Under the pieces are notes generated by a model, which was not told the DNA's origin, searched no databases, and saw nothing but the letters and a program-made list of their open reading frames with translations. From contig NZ_CACRYJ010000014.1 of NCBI RefSeq assembly GCF_902703175.1, positions 1 through 64,000 of the forward strand: 64,000 nt of DNA, written 5' to 3'. Origin of the DNA: Occultella aeris (GTDB lineage: Bacteria; Actinomycetota; Actinomycetes; Actinomycetales; Beutenbergiaceae). This document shows positions 9,238-18,227 of the stretch, piece by piece. How positions within the stretch are numbered: the first letter of the stretch is position 1; every line of letters begins with the position of its first letter. The position numbers and the translations under genes were made by a program.

Positions 9238-11160
9238 ATGGAACCCCGATCCACACCGGCCCGTCGGATGCCCGTCAACGTCCGTGACGTCGTCGTCCAC
9301 GACCCGTTCTGGGCCCCGCGGCAGGAACAGCTGCGCGCGCGGACGCTGGACGCGCAGTACGAGCAGCTCGTCGCGACCGGCCGGCTCGGCGCGCTCGCGC
9401 TGACCTGGACGCCGGAGTCCGACGAGCCGAAGCCGCACCCGTTCTGGGAGTCCGACATCGCCAAGTGGCTGGAGGCTGCCAGTTACGTCCTCGGCACCCA
9501 CCCGGACCCTGCGCTCGAGGCGAAGGTGGACGGCGTCATCGCCGCGCTCGCCGGCGCGCAGCGAGAGGACGGCTACCTGAACGTGTACTTCACGGTGGTC
9601 GCGCCGGGGCAGCGGTTCACCGACCTGCGCGACGCCCACGAGCTGTACTCGGCCGGGCACCTCATCGAGGCCGGGGTGGCCCACTACTCCTCGACCGGCA
9701 GGACCACGCTGCTCGACGTGGTCACCCGCCTCGCGGACCTGCTCTGCGACGAGTTCGGACCGGGCGGCGCACACCACGGCGGGTACTGCGGGCATGAGGA
9801 GGTCGAGCTCGCGCTGGTGCGCCTTTACCGGGCCACCGGCGAGCGCCGCTACCTCGACCTCTCCCTGACGTTCGTCGACGCTCGCGGCACCGAGCCGCAC
9901 TACTTCGACCTCGAGCAGGGCCGGCGCGGCACCCCAGGCTTCTTCGGCGAGATGTTTCCGCAACGTGAGCACCGCCGTCGGGAGTTCTTCGAGTACAACC
10001 AGTCGCACGCGCCGGTACGGGAGCAGACCGAGGCGGTCGGCCACGCGGTGCGCGCGATGTACCTGTACTGCGCGATGGCCGACCTCGCGGCGGAGACCGG
10101 CGACGAGGGCCTGCGGGCCGCCTGCGAGCGGCTCTGGACCCACCTGACCACCAGGCGCATGTACGTCACCGGCGGCATCGGGGACTCCCGCCACAACGAG
10201 GGCTTCACCCGCGACCACGCGCTGCCGAACGAGACCGCCTACGCGGAGACCTGCGCCGCGATCGGACTCGTCTTCTGGGCCCGGCGGATGGCGAGCCTGA
10301 CCGGGCACGCCGCCTACATCGAGGTCCTCGAGCGCGCCCTGCACAACGGCGTCATCGCGGGGGTCAGCGCGGACGGGCAACGGTTCTTCTACGAGAACCC
10401 GCTCGCGAGCGACGGCACCGTCGAGCGGGCCGACTGGTTCGACTGCGCGTGCTGCCCGCCGAACCTGGCCCGGCTCGAGGCGTCCCTCGGGTCCTACATC
10501 TACGCGACCGCGGCCGACGCGATCGCCGTCGACCTGTTCATCGGCTCCACCGTCACCACCGACGTCGCCGGCAGCCGGGTCGTGCTGCGTCAGGACACCT
10601 CCGGACCGAGTGGCGACCGGGTCGACCTGACCGTCGCCGCTGCCGCACCGGCCACGTGGTCGCTGCTCGTCCGGGCGCCGTCGTGGTCGCGTTCGGTCGC
10701 CGTTCGCGTGAACGGCGAAGTGCCCGACGGCGGTGGTGCGGTCGACGAGAACGGTTACGTCGTGCTGCGGCGCGAGTGGGCGGACGGGGACACGGTCGAG
10801 GTGGCCTTCGACGTCGACGTGCGGCGGGTGCACGCGAGCACGCTCGTCGCCGCGGACGCCGGGCGGGTGGCCCTGGCCCGTGGCCCGTTCGTGTACTGCG
10901 TCGAGGGCGTCGACGTCGACGTGCCTGCCCACGCCGTGCTCCTGGGTGAGGCGAACCCGCAGCCGGGAGCGACGCCGTCGGGCGTGGTGCCCGACCTGAC
11001 CGGACCGGCCTGGGGCGAGAGCCGCGGCCAGGCCGACCAGGACTCGCTGTACTTCCCCGAGCGGGCCGCCCGTGCCGAGCTGCCGCTGACGGCGGTGCCG
11101 TACTACTCGTGGAACAACCGGGGCCGCTCCACGATGGCGGTCTGGCTGCGGGAGGCCTGA
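9238..11160 (+). CDS. GH127 family beta-L-arabinofuranosidase
   Basis: This 640-aa enzyme removes beta-L-arabinofuranose from plant glycoprotein and pectin side chains. The residues of the zinc-thiolate active site known from HypBA1 are all visible at matching spacing: Glu337 and Cys339 in 'YAETCAAIG', and the pair Cys405/Cys406 in 'FDCACCPPN', the first being the expected nucleophile. An (alpha/alpha)6 barrel is followed by beta domains, with a C-terminal 'YYSWNNRG' region. No signal peptide is visible, so it should act on imported oligosaccharides. It starts at ATG and no transporter gene is adjacent. Confidence 0.93.
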   Translation: MEPRSTPARRMPVNVRDVVVHDPFWAPRQEQLRARTLDAQYEQLVATGRLGALALTWTPESDEPKPHPFWESDIAKWLEAASYVLGTHPDPALEAKVDGVIAALAGAQREDGYLNVYFTVVAPGQRFTDLRDAHELYSAGHLIEAGVAHYSSTGRTTLLDVVTRLADLLCDEFGPGGAHHGGYCGHEEVELALVRLYRATGERRYLDLSLTFVDARGTEPHYFDLEQGRRGTPGFFGEMFPQREHRRREFFEYNQSHAPVREQTEAVGHAVRAMYLYCAMADLAAETGDEGLRAACERLWTHLTTRRMYVTGGIGDSRHNEGFTRDHALPNETAYAETCAAIGLVFWARRMASLTGHAAYIEVLERALHNGVIAGVSADGQRFFYENPLASDGTVERADWFDCACCPPNLARLEASLGSYIYATAADAIAVDLFIGSTVTTDVAGSRVVLRQDTSGPSGDRVDLTVAAAAPATWSLLVRAPSWSRSVAVRVNGEVPDGGGAVDENGYVVLRREWADGDTVEVAFDVDVRRVHASTLVAADAGRVALARGPFVYCVEGVDVDVPAHAVLLGEANPQPGATPSGVVPDLTGPAWGESRGQADQDSLYFPERAARAELPLTAVPYYSWNNRGRSTMAVWLREA

Positions 11161-11227
11161 CCGGCGCGCCGGACGGTCGCTCCCAGGGCCGTGTGGTTGC
11201 ATGCCGACTTCGACCCGAAGGAGGACC

Positions 11228-11899
11228 ATGCCACTGTTGGCGTTGCTGTTGATCTGGCCCGGCCTGGCGCTGCTGTGGCTCGGGGTGGTCGTGCTGCCCT
11301 GGGGACGGGAGTCGGTCGATGACGTGAGCACGCTGGCCGACATCGGCGATCTGCTCTCGCGGCTTCCCGACGTGCTCGGGTCCACGTTCCCCGACCCGCT
11401 GGCCTACCTGCAGTTCGGCTTCGTGTTCCCGCTCGTGCTGACCACCCTCTTCGCGGTGGGTCTGCCGGCGCGGTCCCGGCTGGTCCGGGTCGTGACGGGG
11501 ATCGCGTACATCGCCGCGGCGGCGGTCGCGGTGGCGTCGGCGACCGGTGCCTGGTCGGGTCTCGATCAGCATCTGGCGCTCGGGCCTGCCTGGACCCAGA
11601 CCGGACTGTTGGTGCTGGCCGCCGGCATGCTGGTGACGGCGCTGGCCATCTTCGCGGACAAGGTGTGGCCGGTCGCGGGACTGGTCGGACTGCTCGCGCT
11701 CGTCGGCGCCATCTGGACGGCGCACGTGGTCATCACGCTCTGGCGCGACGGCGGGGGGACGGAGGGCGTCGATCTCGCCACCGGGGTGGGGCTGCCCGGG
11801 CTCGGCTCCGTCGCCGTGATCGTCGGATACCTGCTGGTCAGCGCCGGGGCGTTCGTCGCCTTCTCGCAGCGGCGCCGCGCGGCCCTACGGCGACGCTGA
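11228..11899 (+). CDS. hypothetical integral membrane protein
   Basis: This 223-aa protein has an N-terminal hydrophobic segment 'LLALLLIWPGLALLWLGVVVL' and at least four further helices (around 65-80, 90-110, 120-145, 150-170 and 190-210). The C-terminus is Arg-rich (SQRRRAALRRR). The ATG at 11228 is preceded by AAGGAGG at ideal spacing, and the in-frame ATG at 11201 lacks one. No family is recognised. It is convergent with the lipoprotein pair. Confidence 0.7.
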   Translation: MPLLALLLIWPGLALLWLGVVVLPWGRESVDDVSTLADIGDLLSRLPDVLGSTFPDPLAYLQFGFVFPLVLTTLFAVGLPARSRLVRVVTGIAYIAAAAVAVASATGAWSGLDQHLALGPAWTQTGLLVLAAGMLVTALAIFADKVWPVAGLVGLLALVGAIWTAHVVITLWRDGGGTEGVDLATGVGLPGLGSVAVIVGYLLVSAGAFVAFSQRRRAALRRR

Positions 11900-11935
11900 G
11901 CAAGCCGCCGCTGGGACGAGCCACGGCTGGGCGGG

Positions 11936-12787
11936 CTACTCGACGCAACCCTCGAATCCCGGCGGCAGCGTCCTCACGGCGAGGGATCCCTCGACCTCCG
12001 CGAAACCGCCGTCGAGGTGGAACCGGTAGACGTCCCGGGCGTCCTGCCCCGTGAACACGACGCAGTCGCGCTCGTCGAGGGTCTGCGCCAGGCTCTCCGC
12101 GAGTGGCCACGCGGGGCCAGCGGGGTCCTCCTCGAGCGCCTCCACGACGCCGTCGAGCTGGAGCTCGTCGATCGGGAGGATCTCGGTGGCCGTGGCGTTC
12201 TCGGTGACGACGGAGATCAGCGCCAGGAGGCGCTGCCGGGCCAGGCGCTCGGCGTCGGAGATGCCGCCGACGCCGTCCTCGCTGCCCAGCGCGTACGCGT
12301 TGACCTGGTGCCCGGTGCCGGCTGCGTCGATGTAGGTGACGAAGGTGCGGGCCGAGTCGCTGATGGTGGGCTCGCCGAACTCGTGGTCACCGACGACGAT
12401 CTCCTCGGCCCGGTCCCGGATCTGGGTCAGCGCACAGTCCGGGAGGTAGCCGGCCTGCCAAGCTCCCGGACCGGCGTCATAGGGGGTGGCGATGTGCCGG
12501 GGCAGGGTCAGCATCGCGAGCGCACGTTCGTCCTCGTCGGTCAGCGTGGCCACGTGCCCGTCGTCGTAGACGACGGTGTGCACATCCTGGGGTCCGAACC
12601 CGCTCGCCACCTCCAGCAGGATCTCGGCGTCACCGGGTTCACCCGACGGGTCCGGCACTTCGCCCTCTGCGCATGCCTGCACCGGGTCCGGCGACTGCGC
12701 GCCGGCGCACCCGCAGACCACCGCGAGCAGCACGAGCGCCGCGAGCGCAGCAGTGCTGCGACGGCTCGCCCCGGTCACCGCTGACAC
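11936..12787 (-). CDS. putative lipoprotein, paralogue of the adjacent lipoprotein
   Basis: This 283-aa secreted protein has a lipoprotein signal ending in VCGC (Cys27). The mature part has no family I recognise. It contains 'QDVHTVVYDDGHVATLTDEDERALAMLTLPRH', a central 'YLPDCALTQIRDRAEE' block and the C-terminal 'SLAVRTLPPGFEGC'. Each block has a counterpart in the upstream lipoprotein, so the pair arose by tandem duplication. It starts at GTG and overlaps the upstream gene's end by 13 bp, so translation is probably coupled. Two Cys residues, in PDCAL and EGC, may form a disulfide. Confidence 0.75.
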   Translation of the reverse strand: MSAVTGASRRSTAALAALVLLAVVCGCAGAQSPDPVQACAEGEVPDPSGEPGDAEILLEVASGFGPQDVHTVVYDDGHVATLTDEDERALAMLTLPRHIATPYDAGPGAWQAGYLPDCALTQIRDRAEEIVVGDHEFGEPTISDSARTFVTYIDAAGTGHQVNAYALGSEDGVGGISDAERLARQRLLALISVVTENATATEILPIDELQLDGVVEALEEDPAGPAWPLAESLAQTLDERDCVVFTGQDARDVYRFHLDGGFAEVEGSLAVRTLPPGFEGCVE

Positions 12788-13617
12788 CCGGCGACACCGG
12801 GCGGAAGCGCTCGGATCGCGAGGTTGTGCTCGAGCACGCCGAGGTCGTTCTCGAGTGCGTAGGTGTACAGGGTGACCGCGTCCGCCTCGACGACCACCGC
12901 GCAGCCCGCATCACCGAGCAGGTCCGCGGGGGCGGCGGCCAACGGCCACGTGAAGTCCCCGGCCACGGCGCCGTCGCCGTCGATCTGGAGTTCGGTGACC
13001 GGGAGGGTCCCGCCGGCTGCCACGACGTTGACGTCGAGGAAGTCGGTCAGCGCGACGATCTTGTCGCGGGCCCTGCGCTCGGCCCAGGACAGGCCAGAGG
13101 TGTATCCGGAGTCGTGCGCATAGACCGAGACGTCCGCGACCGACCCGCCGTCGGTGTAGTGGAAGTGGGTCTCCGGCTGATCGGTAACCTGCACGACGCC
13201 GGGCTCGGGGTCGCCCCAGAGGCCGTCCTGGGCCAGCTCGTGGAGCCTGTCGAGGGCACACGCGTTCAGGTACCCGCCCTCCCACGAGCCGACGGCGCCG
13301 CCCTGATAGGGTCCGCCGGCGTAGCGCGGCAGCGCGACGGCAGCCGTTGCAGGAACGGCGGCGGCGTCGGCATCGGCGTGCATGGCTACGTTGCCGTCCG
13401 CGTAGACGACCAGCACGAGGTCGCTGGTCGAGCCCTGCGCGATGGTGAGCACCGGCGCCGTCTCGCCGGCCGCCGTCGCCGGAGTGCCGGACTGCGCACA
13501 CGTCACGGGTTCGGGCGGCTCCAGGCCGAACCAGCTGCAGCCGGTCAGTGCCGTCGCGGCCAGCGCGATCGTCGCAATCGCGGCCCCCACCGGCCAGACC
13601 CCTCGAACACTCCCCAT
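12775..13617 (-). CDS. putative lipoprotein, first of a tandem pair
   Basis: This 280-aa protein has a signal peptide and a clear lipobox LTGC. I chose the ATG at 13617; a TTG nine bases upstream is also in frame. The mature region contains 'DLVLVVYADGNVAMHAD', 'GYLNACALDRLHELAQDG' and 'NLAIRALPPGVAGC', mirrored block by block in the next gene. It should be anchored on the outer face of the membrane. Function is unknown. Neighbouring genes give no pathway clue, but the coupling implies that the two products work together or have diverged in dose. Confidence 0.75.
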   Translation of the reverse strand: MGSVRGVWPVGAAIATIALAATALTGCSWFGLEPPEPVTCAQSGTPATAAGETAPVLTIAQGSTSDLVLVVYADGNVAMHADADAAAVPATAAVALPRYAGGPYQGGAVGSWEGGYLNACALDRLHELAQDGLWGDPEPGVVQVTDQPETHFHYTDGGSVADVSVYAHDSGYTSGLSWAERRARDKIVALTDFLDVNVVAAGGTLPVTELQIDGDGAVAGDFTWPLAAAPADLLGDAGCAVVVEADAVTLYTYALENDLGVLEHNLAIRALPPGVAGCQR

Positions 13618-13631
13618 ATCCGGCAACCTAG

Positions 13632-13661
13632 GTCAGGGTTCGGGCGGATGCGATCCCTGAC
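13632..13661 (-). promoter_or_regulatory. GTCAGGG/CCCTGAC inverted repeat upstream of the lipoprotein pair
   Basis: Perfect 7-bp arms are separated by 16 bp. They lie just upstream of the lipoprotein start and downstream of the DUF1697 stop on the same strand. The repeat could be an operator or a weak transcription terminator without a T-run. Confidence 0.3.
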
Positions 13662-13709
13662 GCCGAACTTTGATCCGATCGTTATGGCGGTGGGCGGGCA
13701 GCCGAGGGC

Positions 13710-14252
13710 TCAGTCGCCGTCGGTCAGTTCGAGCAGGCGGGTGGTCGTGCGCCAGCTCCGCACCGTCATCTGCTGGAAGACGGGCATCGCCATGAGCCGT
13801 TGGATCCGGGTCTTGGTCGCGACCGCCGCGATCCGGGAGAAGTAGAGGGCTCCGGGGCCGAGCGCCATCGAGTCGACCCCCTCGCGCAGTTCCGGCAGCT
13901 CGGCGAACACGGCTGCGGCCGTGGCCGGCTCCTTCAGGAAGAACACCTCACTGCGCAGCGGCTCCGACCCGTGGTCCGCGGGCGCTGCCGCTATTGTGGC
14001 GGCCAGTTCGTCACGGGTCCGGATCACGACCAGGATCGGCACGCCGAGGCGATCCGCCAGCATCCGTTCCACCGCGGTCTCGAGTGCGGTCCCGCCGACG
14101 TGATCCGCCTCGAACAGCACATTGCCGCTCTGACCGTGCGTCCGTACGTTCCGGTGGCCGGCCGCTCGGAAGGACTCCACGAGGTCACCCATCGCGACCA
14201 GGTTCCTGCCACCCACGTTGATCCCGCGCAACAGCGCCACGAACGATGTCAT
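13710..14252 (-). CDS. DUF1697 domain protein
   Basis: This 180-aa protein begins with the family hallmark 'FVALLRGINVGGRN' and continues with 'FRAAGHRNVRTHGQSGNVLFEA', normal for DUF1697. The biochemical role of the family is unknown. It lies 34 bp downstream of the RidA gene on the same strand and probably shares its transcript. Confidence 0.9.
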   Translation of the reverse strand: MTSFVALLRGINVGGRNLVAMGDLVESFRAAGHRNVRTHGQSGNVLFEADHVGGTALETAVERMLADRLGVPILVVIRTRDELAATIAAAPADHGSEPLRSEVFFLKEPATAAAVFAELPELREGVDSMALGPGALYFSRIAAVATKTRIQRLMAMPVFQQMTVRSWRTTTRLLELTDGD

Positions 14253-14286
14253 CCGGCCCGCCGGCAGGTCGGCGGGTACGACCGGC

Positions 14287-14688
14287 TCATCGCAGCACGG
14301 CAGCGATCGCGCCGATCTCCACGAGCGCCCCGGGCACCCCGAGCCCGGATACCCGCGCGCCCGTCACGAGCGGAGGTTCGTCGGAGGCGAGTTCGCCGGC
14401 GATCGCACCGTAGGCGGCCGTGAGGTCGACGCCCTCGACGAACAGCACAGTCCACTGCACCACGTCGTCCGTGGTGGCACCGACGGCGGCGAGGGCCGTC
14501 CTGGCGTTCTGGAGCGCGCGGACGGACTGCGCCGCGACGTCGTCGGCTGCGACGAGTGCGCCATCGGCGTCGACGGCGTTCTGACCGCCGACATAGATCG
14601 TGGTTGCGCCGGGCGGGACGACGGCGACGTGGCTGAACGCGGGGCTGGAGACGAGCCCGGCGGGGCGGATTCGTTGGATGGTGGCCAT
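14287..14688 (-). CDS. RidA family (reactive intermediate deaminase) protein
   Basis: This 133-aa protein has the YjgF/YER057c/UK114 fold. RidA proteins hydrolyse reactive enamine/imine intermediates made by PLP enzymes. Recognisable blocks are 'IYVGGQNAVDADGALV' and 'WTVLFVEGVDLTAAYGAI', and 'GARVSGLGVPGALVEIGAIA' near the end contains the V-x-x-L-x-x-x-x-A-L-V-E-I-x signature. The canonical substrate-binding Arg appears as the R of GARVSG. I used the ATG at 14688 because residues encoded upstream are unrelated to the fold. Confidence 0.88.
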   Translation of the reverse strand: MATIQRIRPAGLVSSPAFSHVAVVPPGATTIYVGGQNAVDADGALVAADDVAAQSVRALQNARTALAAVGATTDDVVQWTVLFVEGVDLTAAYGAIAGELASDEPPLVTGARVSGLGVPGALVEIGAIAAVLR

Positions 14689-14757
14689 CCTCGAGCGTGG
14701 CACACGCCACCGACACTGGGGAGAATCACGGGGTGTCGCTTGTGATTGGGTAGTGGC

Positions 14758-16482
14758 ATGACGAGCCCCGCCGACGCCGAGCACCGGGTTCCGACGTTTC
14801 GGGGCCCGTGGTCCTACCTCGGATGGCTGGTGCTCCAGCAGCGGCGGCGGGTCGCGCTAGGGGCGTTCCTCGGCACCGTCTGGATGGTGGGTCTGGTGTT
14901 CCCGCCGTACCTGCTCTCCCGAGCCGTCGACGATCTCGCCGACGCCGACCGAGGCGCGGTGGTCGCGTGGTCGGCGATCCTGGTCGGCTCGGGTGCGGTG
15001 CTCGCATGGTTGGGCATCTGGCGTCACCGGACGATGACGAAGGTACGCATGGACGCCGCGTTCCGGACGGTGTCGACGCTCGCAGCACAGTCGATCCGAC
15101 TCGGTGCCGCTCAGCAGCGGCGAGGCCGAGCCGGCGAGGTGGTGGCCATCGGGACCGTCGACGCATGGACGCTCGGCCGCAGCCTCACCGTGACCGGGCC
15201 CGGCGTGGGAGCCGCCGTCGCCTACGTGGTGATCGCGGTGCTGCTGTTCCAGATCTCGACGCTCCTGGCCGTCGTGGTTCTCTGCGGTGTGCCGGTCCTG
15301 GCACTGATCCTGGGGCCCGCGCTCGGCCCGTTGCAGGCGGTCGGTGCGCAGTACCGCGCTCAGCAGGGCGCCCTGACCGGCCGGATCGTCGACATCATCG
15401 GCGGTCTGACCGTGCTCAACGGTCTTGGCGGCAAGGAGGTCTATGCCGACCGGTTCCGGCAGGCGTCCCAAGAGCTGCAGCGTCAGGGCTACCAGGTCGG
15501 GCGGGTCACCAGCCTGATCCAAGCGACCGCCCTGGGCGTGCCGACCCTGTTCGTGGCCGTGGTCGTGTGGTTGGCGGCGCGGCTGACCGTCGAGGGCGAG
15601 ATCTCCATCGGCGAGCTGGTCGCGGTCTTCGGGTATGCCGCCGTCCTGGTCGTCCCGGTGTCGTCCTTCATCGAGGGCGCCGTCGATCTCAGTCGCGCCC
15701 TGGTCGCGGGCCGCCGGGTGACGGACTTCCTCTCGTTGCAGCGTGGCGACGGCGTTCGGGCCAGGGCCGTGCCGGCGGACGGCGATCTCATCGACTCGGT
15801 CACGGGGCTCGAGGTCGCAGCGGGTGCCTTCACCGTGATCGCCACCTCCCGGCAGGCCGACGCGGTGGCGCTGGTCGACCGGCTCGGCGGCCTGCGTCCA
15901 GGTGCGACCTGGAACGGTGAGCCGGTGGCCGAGATGGACCCCGGCGAGCTCCGTCGCCAGCTCCTGGTCGCCGACAACGACGCAGCGCTGTTCGCGGGGA
16001 CGGTCGGCGAGGTGGTGGCCGGCCGTGACGACGTCGATGAGGACGTGGTGTCGCATGCGCTGCACGTCGCCGCAGCCGACGATCTCGTGCGCGCACTCCC
16101 GGATGGTCTGGCGTCGAGGATCGACTCCCACGGAAGCAACCTGTCCGGTGGCCAACGGCAACGACTGCGGCTTGCCCGGGCGGTCGTGTCCACGCCCAAG
16201 GTGCTGCTGGCGGTCGATCCGACCTCCGCCGTCGACGCCGCCACCGAGGCGAACGTCGTCGAGCGCCTGGTCCGAGCGCGTCAGGGCCGCACCACGGTGG
16301 TCACGTCGACCTCGATCCTGATGCTGGCCGAAGCCGATCACGTCCACTTCGTGGTCGGCGACCGGCTGGTCGCCAGCGGCACTCACGCCGGCTTGATCCG
16401 TGACGAGCCCGCCTATGCGGCTCTCGTCCTACGTGGCGAGACCACCGACCCAGGCAGTCCCGACGAAGGCGAAGCCTCATGA
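14758..16482 (+). CDS. heterodimeric ABC exporter, subunit with degenerate ATP site
   Basis: This 574-aa protein fuses a six-helix membrane domain (about 20-320) to a nucleotide-binding domain. The signature LSGGQRQRL (462-470) is intact. Walker A is unrecognisable (ATSRQADAVAL around 358-370 replaces GxxGxGKST), the catalytic Glu after Walker B Asp487 is Pro488, and the H-loop His is Ser517. Alone it could not hydrolyse ATP, but it supplies a good signature motif to its partner. The start is taken at ATG 14758; a TTG 12 bases earlier is also possible. The next gene overlaps by ATGA. The substrate is unknown, and drug or peptide export is typical. Confidence 0.9.
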   Translation: MTSPADAEHRVPTFRGPWSYLGWLVLQQRRRVALGAFLGTVWMVGLVFPPYLLSRAVDDLADADRGAVVAWSAILVGSGAVLAWLGIWRHRTMTKVRMDAAFRTVSTLAAQSIRLGAAQQRRGRAGEVVAIGTVDAWTLGRSLTVTGPGVGAAVAYVVIAVLLFQISTLLAVVVLCGVPVLALILGPALGPLQAVGAQYRAQQGALTGRIVDIIGGLTVLNGLGGKEVYADRFRQASQELQRQGYQVGRVTSLIQATALGVPTLFVAVVVWLAARLTVEGEISIGELVAVFGYAAVLVVPVSSFIEGAVDLSRALVAGRRVTDFLSLQRGDGVRARAVPADGDLIDSVTGLEVAAGAFTVIATSRQADAVALVDRLGGLRPGATWNGEPVAEMDPGELRRQLLVADNDAALFAGTVGEVVAGRDDVDEDVVSHALHVAAADDLVRALPDGLASRIDSHGSNLSGGQRQRLRLARAVVSTPKVLLAVDPTSAVDAATEANVVERLVRARQGRTTVVTSTSILMLAEADHVHFVVGDRLVASGTHAGLIRDEPAYAALVLRGETTDPGSPDEGEAS

Positions 16483-18227
16483 GTGCCCCGCTCCCGATCG
16501 CGAAGCCCACCGAGGTCCGCCGCGCAGCGGCCAGGCTGGTCCGCGCGGATCGAGCCACGTTCGCCGCCGTCATCGGTACGAACTGTGCCGCGGCCGCGGC
16601 GGGGCTCCTCGCCCCGTGGCTGGTCGGGCAGATCGTCAACGGCGTGCAGGCCGGGCATGGGCTCGCCGAGATCGACCGGCTCGGCCTGCTCGTGGTGCTG
16701 GCCGCCGTCGGGCAGTTCGCTCTCGGTTACCTCGCCCGCTATCTGGGGTACCGCTTCGGTGAACGAACGGCCTCGCGCCTGCGCGAACAGCTGACCGACA
16801 GGCTGATGCGGCTGCCTGCGCGCACGGTGGAGCGGGCCGGAGCCGGGGACCTGACCTCGCGGGCCACCACCGACGCCGGACTGGTCGCCACGGTTCTGCG
16901 TGATGCCGCGCCGGAGGTGCTGTTCGCACTGATCCAAGCGTTGATCGTGCTGACCGCGCTGTTCCTGCTGTCGCCGGTGCTGGGCGGGGTGGCACTGGTC
17001 GCGCTGCTTGCGATCCCGCTCGTGGTGCGTTGGTACCTGCGGCGAGCACGGCCGGCGTACCTGGCCCAGAGCGCATCGCATGCTGAGGTAGCCGATGCCT
17101 TGGCCACCACGGCTGCCGGCGCTCGCACCGTCGAACTTCTCGGGCTGCAGGAGCGTCGTCGGGCGGCGTCCGCGGACAGTGTGGCCACGGCCACCACCGC
17201 CCAGCTCCGGACGCTGCGACTGCGCACGGTGTTCTTCCCGACCATCGACATCTCGACGGCGCTCGCCGTCGGTGCCGTGTTCTGCGTCGGCGGTCTGCTC
17301 TACCTCGATCAGGTCATCAGCCTCGGCGCCGTCGTCGCCGCCACCCTCTACCTGCGCCAGTTGAGCGGACCGGTCGACACGCTCATGATCTGGATCGAGA
17401 CGCTGCAGAGCAGCCTCGCCTCGTTCGCCCGCGTGGAAGGTCTCGGCGCCGAAACTGAGCGGACCACCGCGCCGCGCGCGCCGTCACCGGTCGACGAGCG
17501 CATCGTGATCACCGACGTCTACTACGCCTACGGCGAGACCGGCGACGTGCTCGAGGGCGTGAGCCTGGACGTGCAGGCGGGTGAGCATCTCGCGATCGTG
17601 GGCACGTCCGGGGCCGGCAAGACCACCCTTGGGCGCCTCATCGCCGGGATCGACCGACCACGCCAGGGGTCGGTCACCGTCGGCGGCGTCGAGACAGTGG
17701 ACCTCCCACCCGAGGAACTCCGCAACCATGTCGTGCTCATCACGCAGGAGCACCATGTCTTCGCAGATTCCCTGCGCGACAACCTCACGATCGCGGCTCC
17801 CCATGCCAGCGACGGCGAGCTGATCGCCGCGCTCCACGCAGTCGGCGCCGACTGGGTGGACGAGCTCCCGGAAGCGCTCGACGCCGACCTGGGCAGCCAC
17901 GAGCTCAGCGGTGCTCAGGCCCAGCACGTCGCGCTGGCCCGCGTGCTTCTCGCGGATCCCCACACCATCGTTCTGGACGAGGCCACCGCCCTCCTCGATC
18001 CCCGCGCGGCCCGGCACACCGAGCGCGCGCTCGCTGCCACCGCACAGGGGCGGACGGTGATCGCCGTGGCACACCGGCTGCACACGGCTCGCGATGCCGA
18101 CCGCATCGCCGTGATGGACGCCGGCCGCATCACCGAGCTCGGCACACATGATGAGCTCTCGGCGACCGACGGCGCGTACGCGACGCTCTGGCGCGCGTGG
18201 ACGGGCCGTCCGTCAGAGCTCGGTTGA
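16479..18227 (+). CDS. heterodimeric ABC exporter, catalytic subunit
   Basis: This 582-aa membrane/ATPase fusion is the partner of the preceding gene. Walker A GTSGAGKTT (375-383), Walker B VLDE with catalytic Glu501, and His532 in VAHRL are intact. The signature is altered to LSGAQ (476-480). This is the expected complement: one good composite ATP site (this Walker A/B with the partner's LSGGQ) and one dead site. The 3' end overlaps the convergent phosphotransferase-like gene by 15 bp. It was probably retained as an asymmetric exporter similar in plan to TM287/288 or BmrCD. Confidence 0.92.
   Translation: MSAPLPIAKPTEVRRAAARLVRADRATFAAVIGTNCAAAAAGLLAPWLVGQIVNGVQAGHGLAEIDRLGLLVVLAAVGQFALGYLARYLGYRFGERTASRLREQLTDRLMRLPARTVERAGAGDLTSRATTDAGLVATVLRDAAPEVLFALIQALIVLTALFLLSPVLGGVALVALLAIPLVVRWYLRRARPAYLAQSASHAEVADALATTAAGARTVELLGLQERRRAASADSVATATTAQLRTLRLRTVFFPTIDISTALAVGAVFCVGGLLYLDQVISLGAVVAATLYLRQLSGPVDTLMIWIETLQSSLASFARVEGLGAETERTTAPRAPSPVDERIVITDVYYAYGETGDVLEGVSLDVQAGEHLAIVGTSGAGKTTLGRLIAGIDRPRQGSVTVGGVETVDLPPEELRNHVVLITQEHHVFADSLRDNLTIAAPHASDGELIAALHAVGADWVDELPEALDADLGSHELSGAQAQHVALARVLLADPHTIVLDEATALLDPRAARHTERALAATAQGRTVIAVAHRLHTARDADRIAVMDAGRITELGTHDELSATDGAYATLWRAWTGRPSELG

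Noticed and set aside
9121-11385. 754-aa open frame on the minus strand
   Set aside because: It is antisense to the GH127 gene, whose active-site Cys/Glu spacing matches the family.
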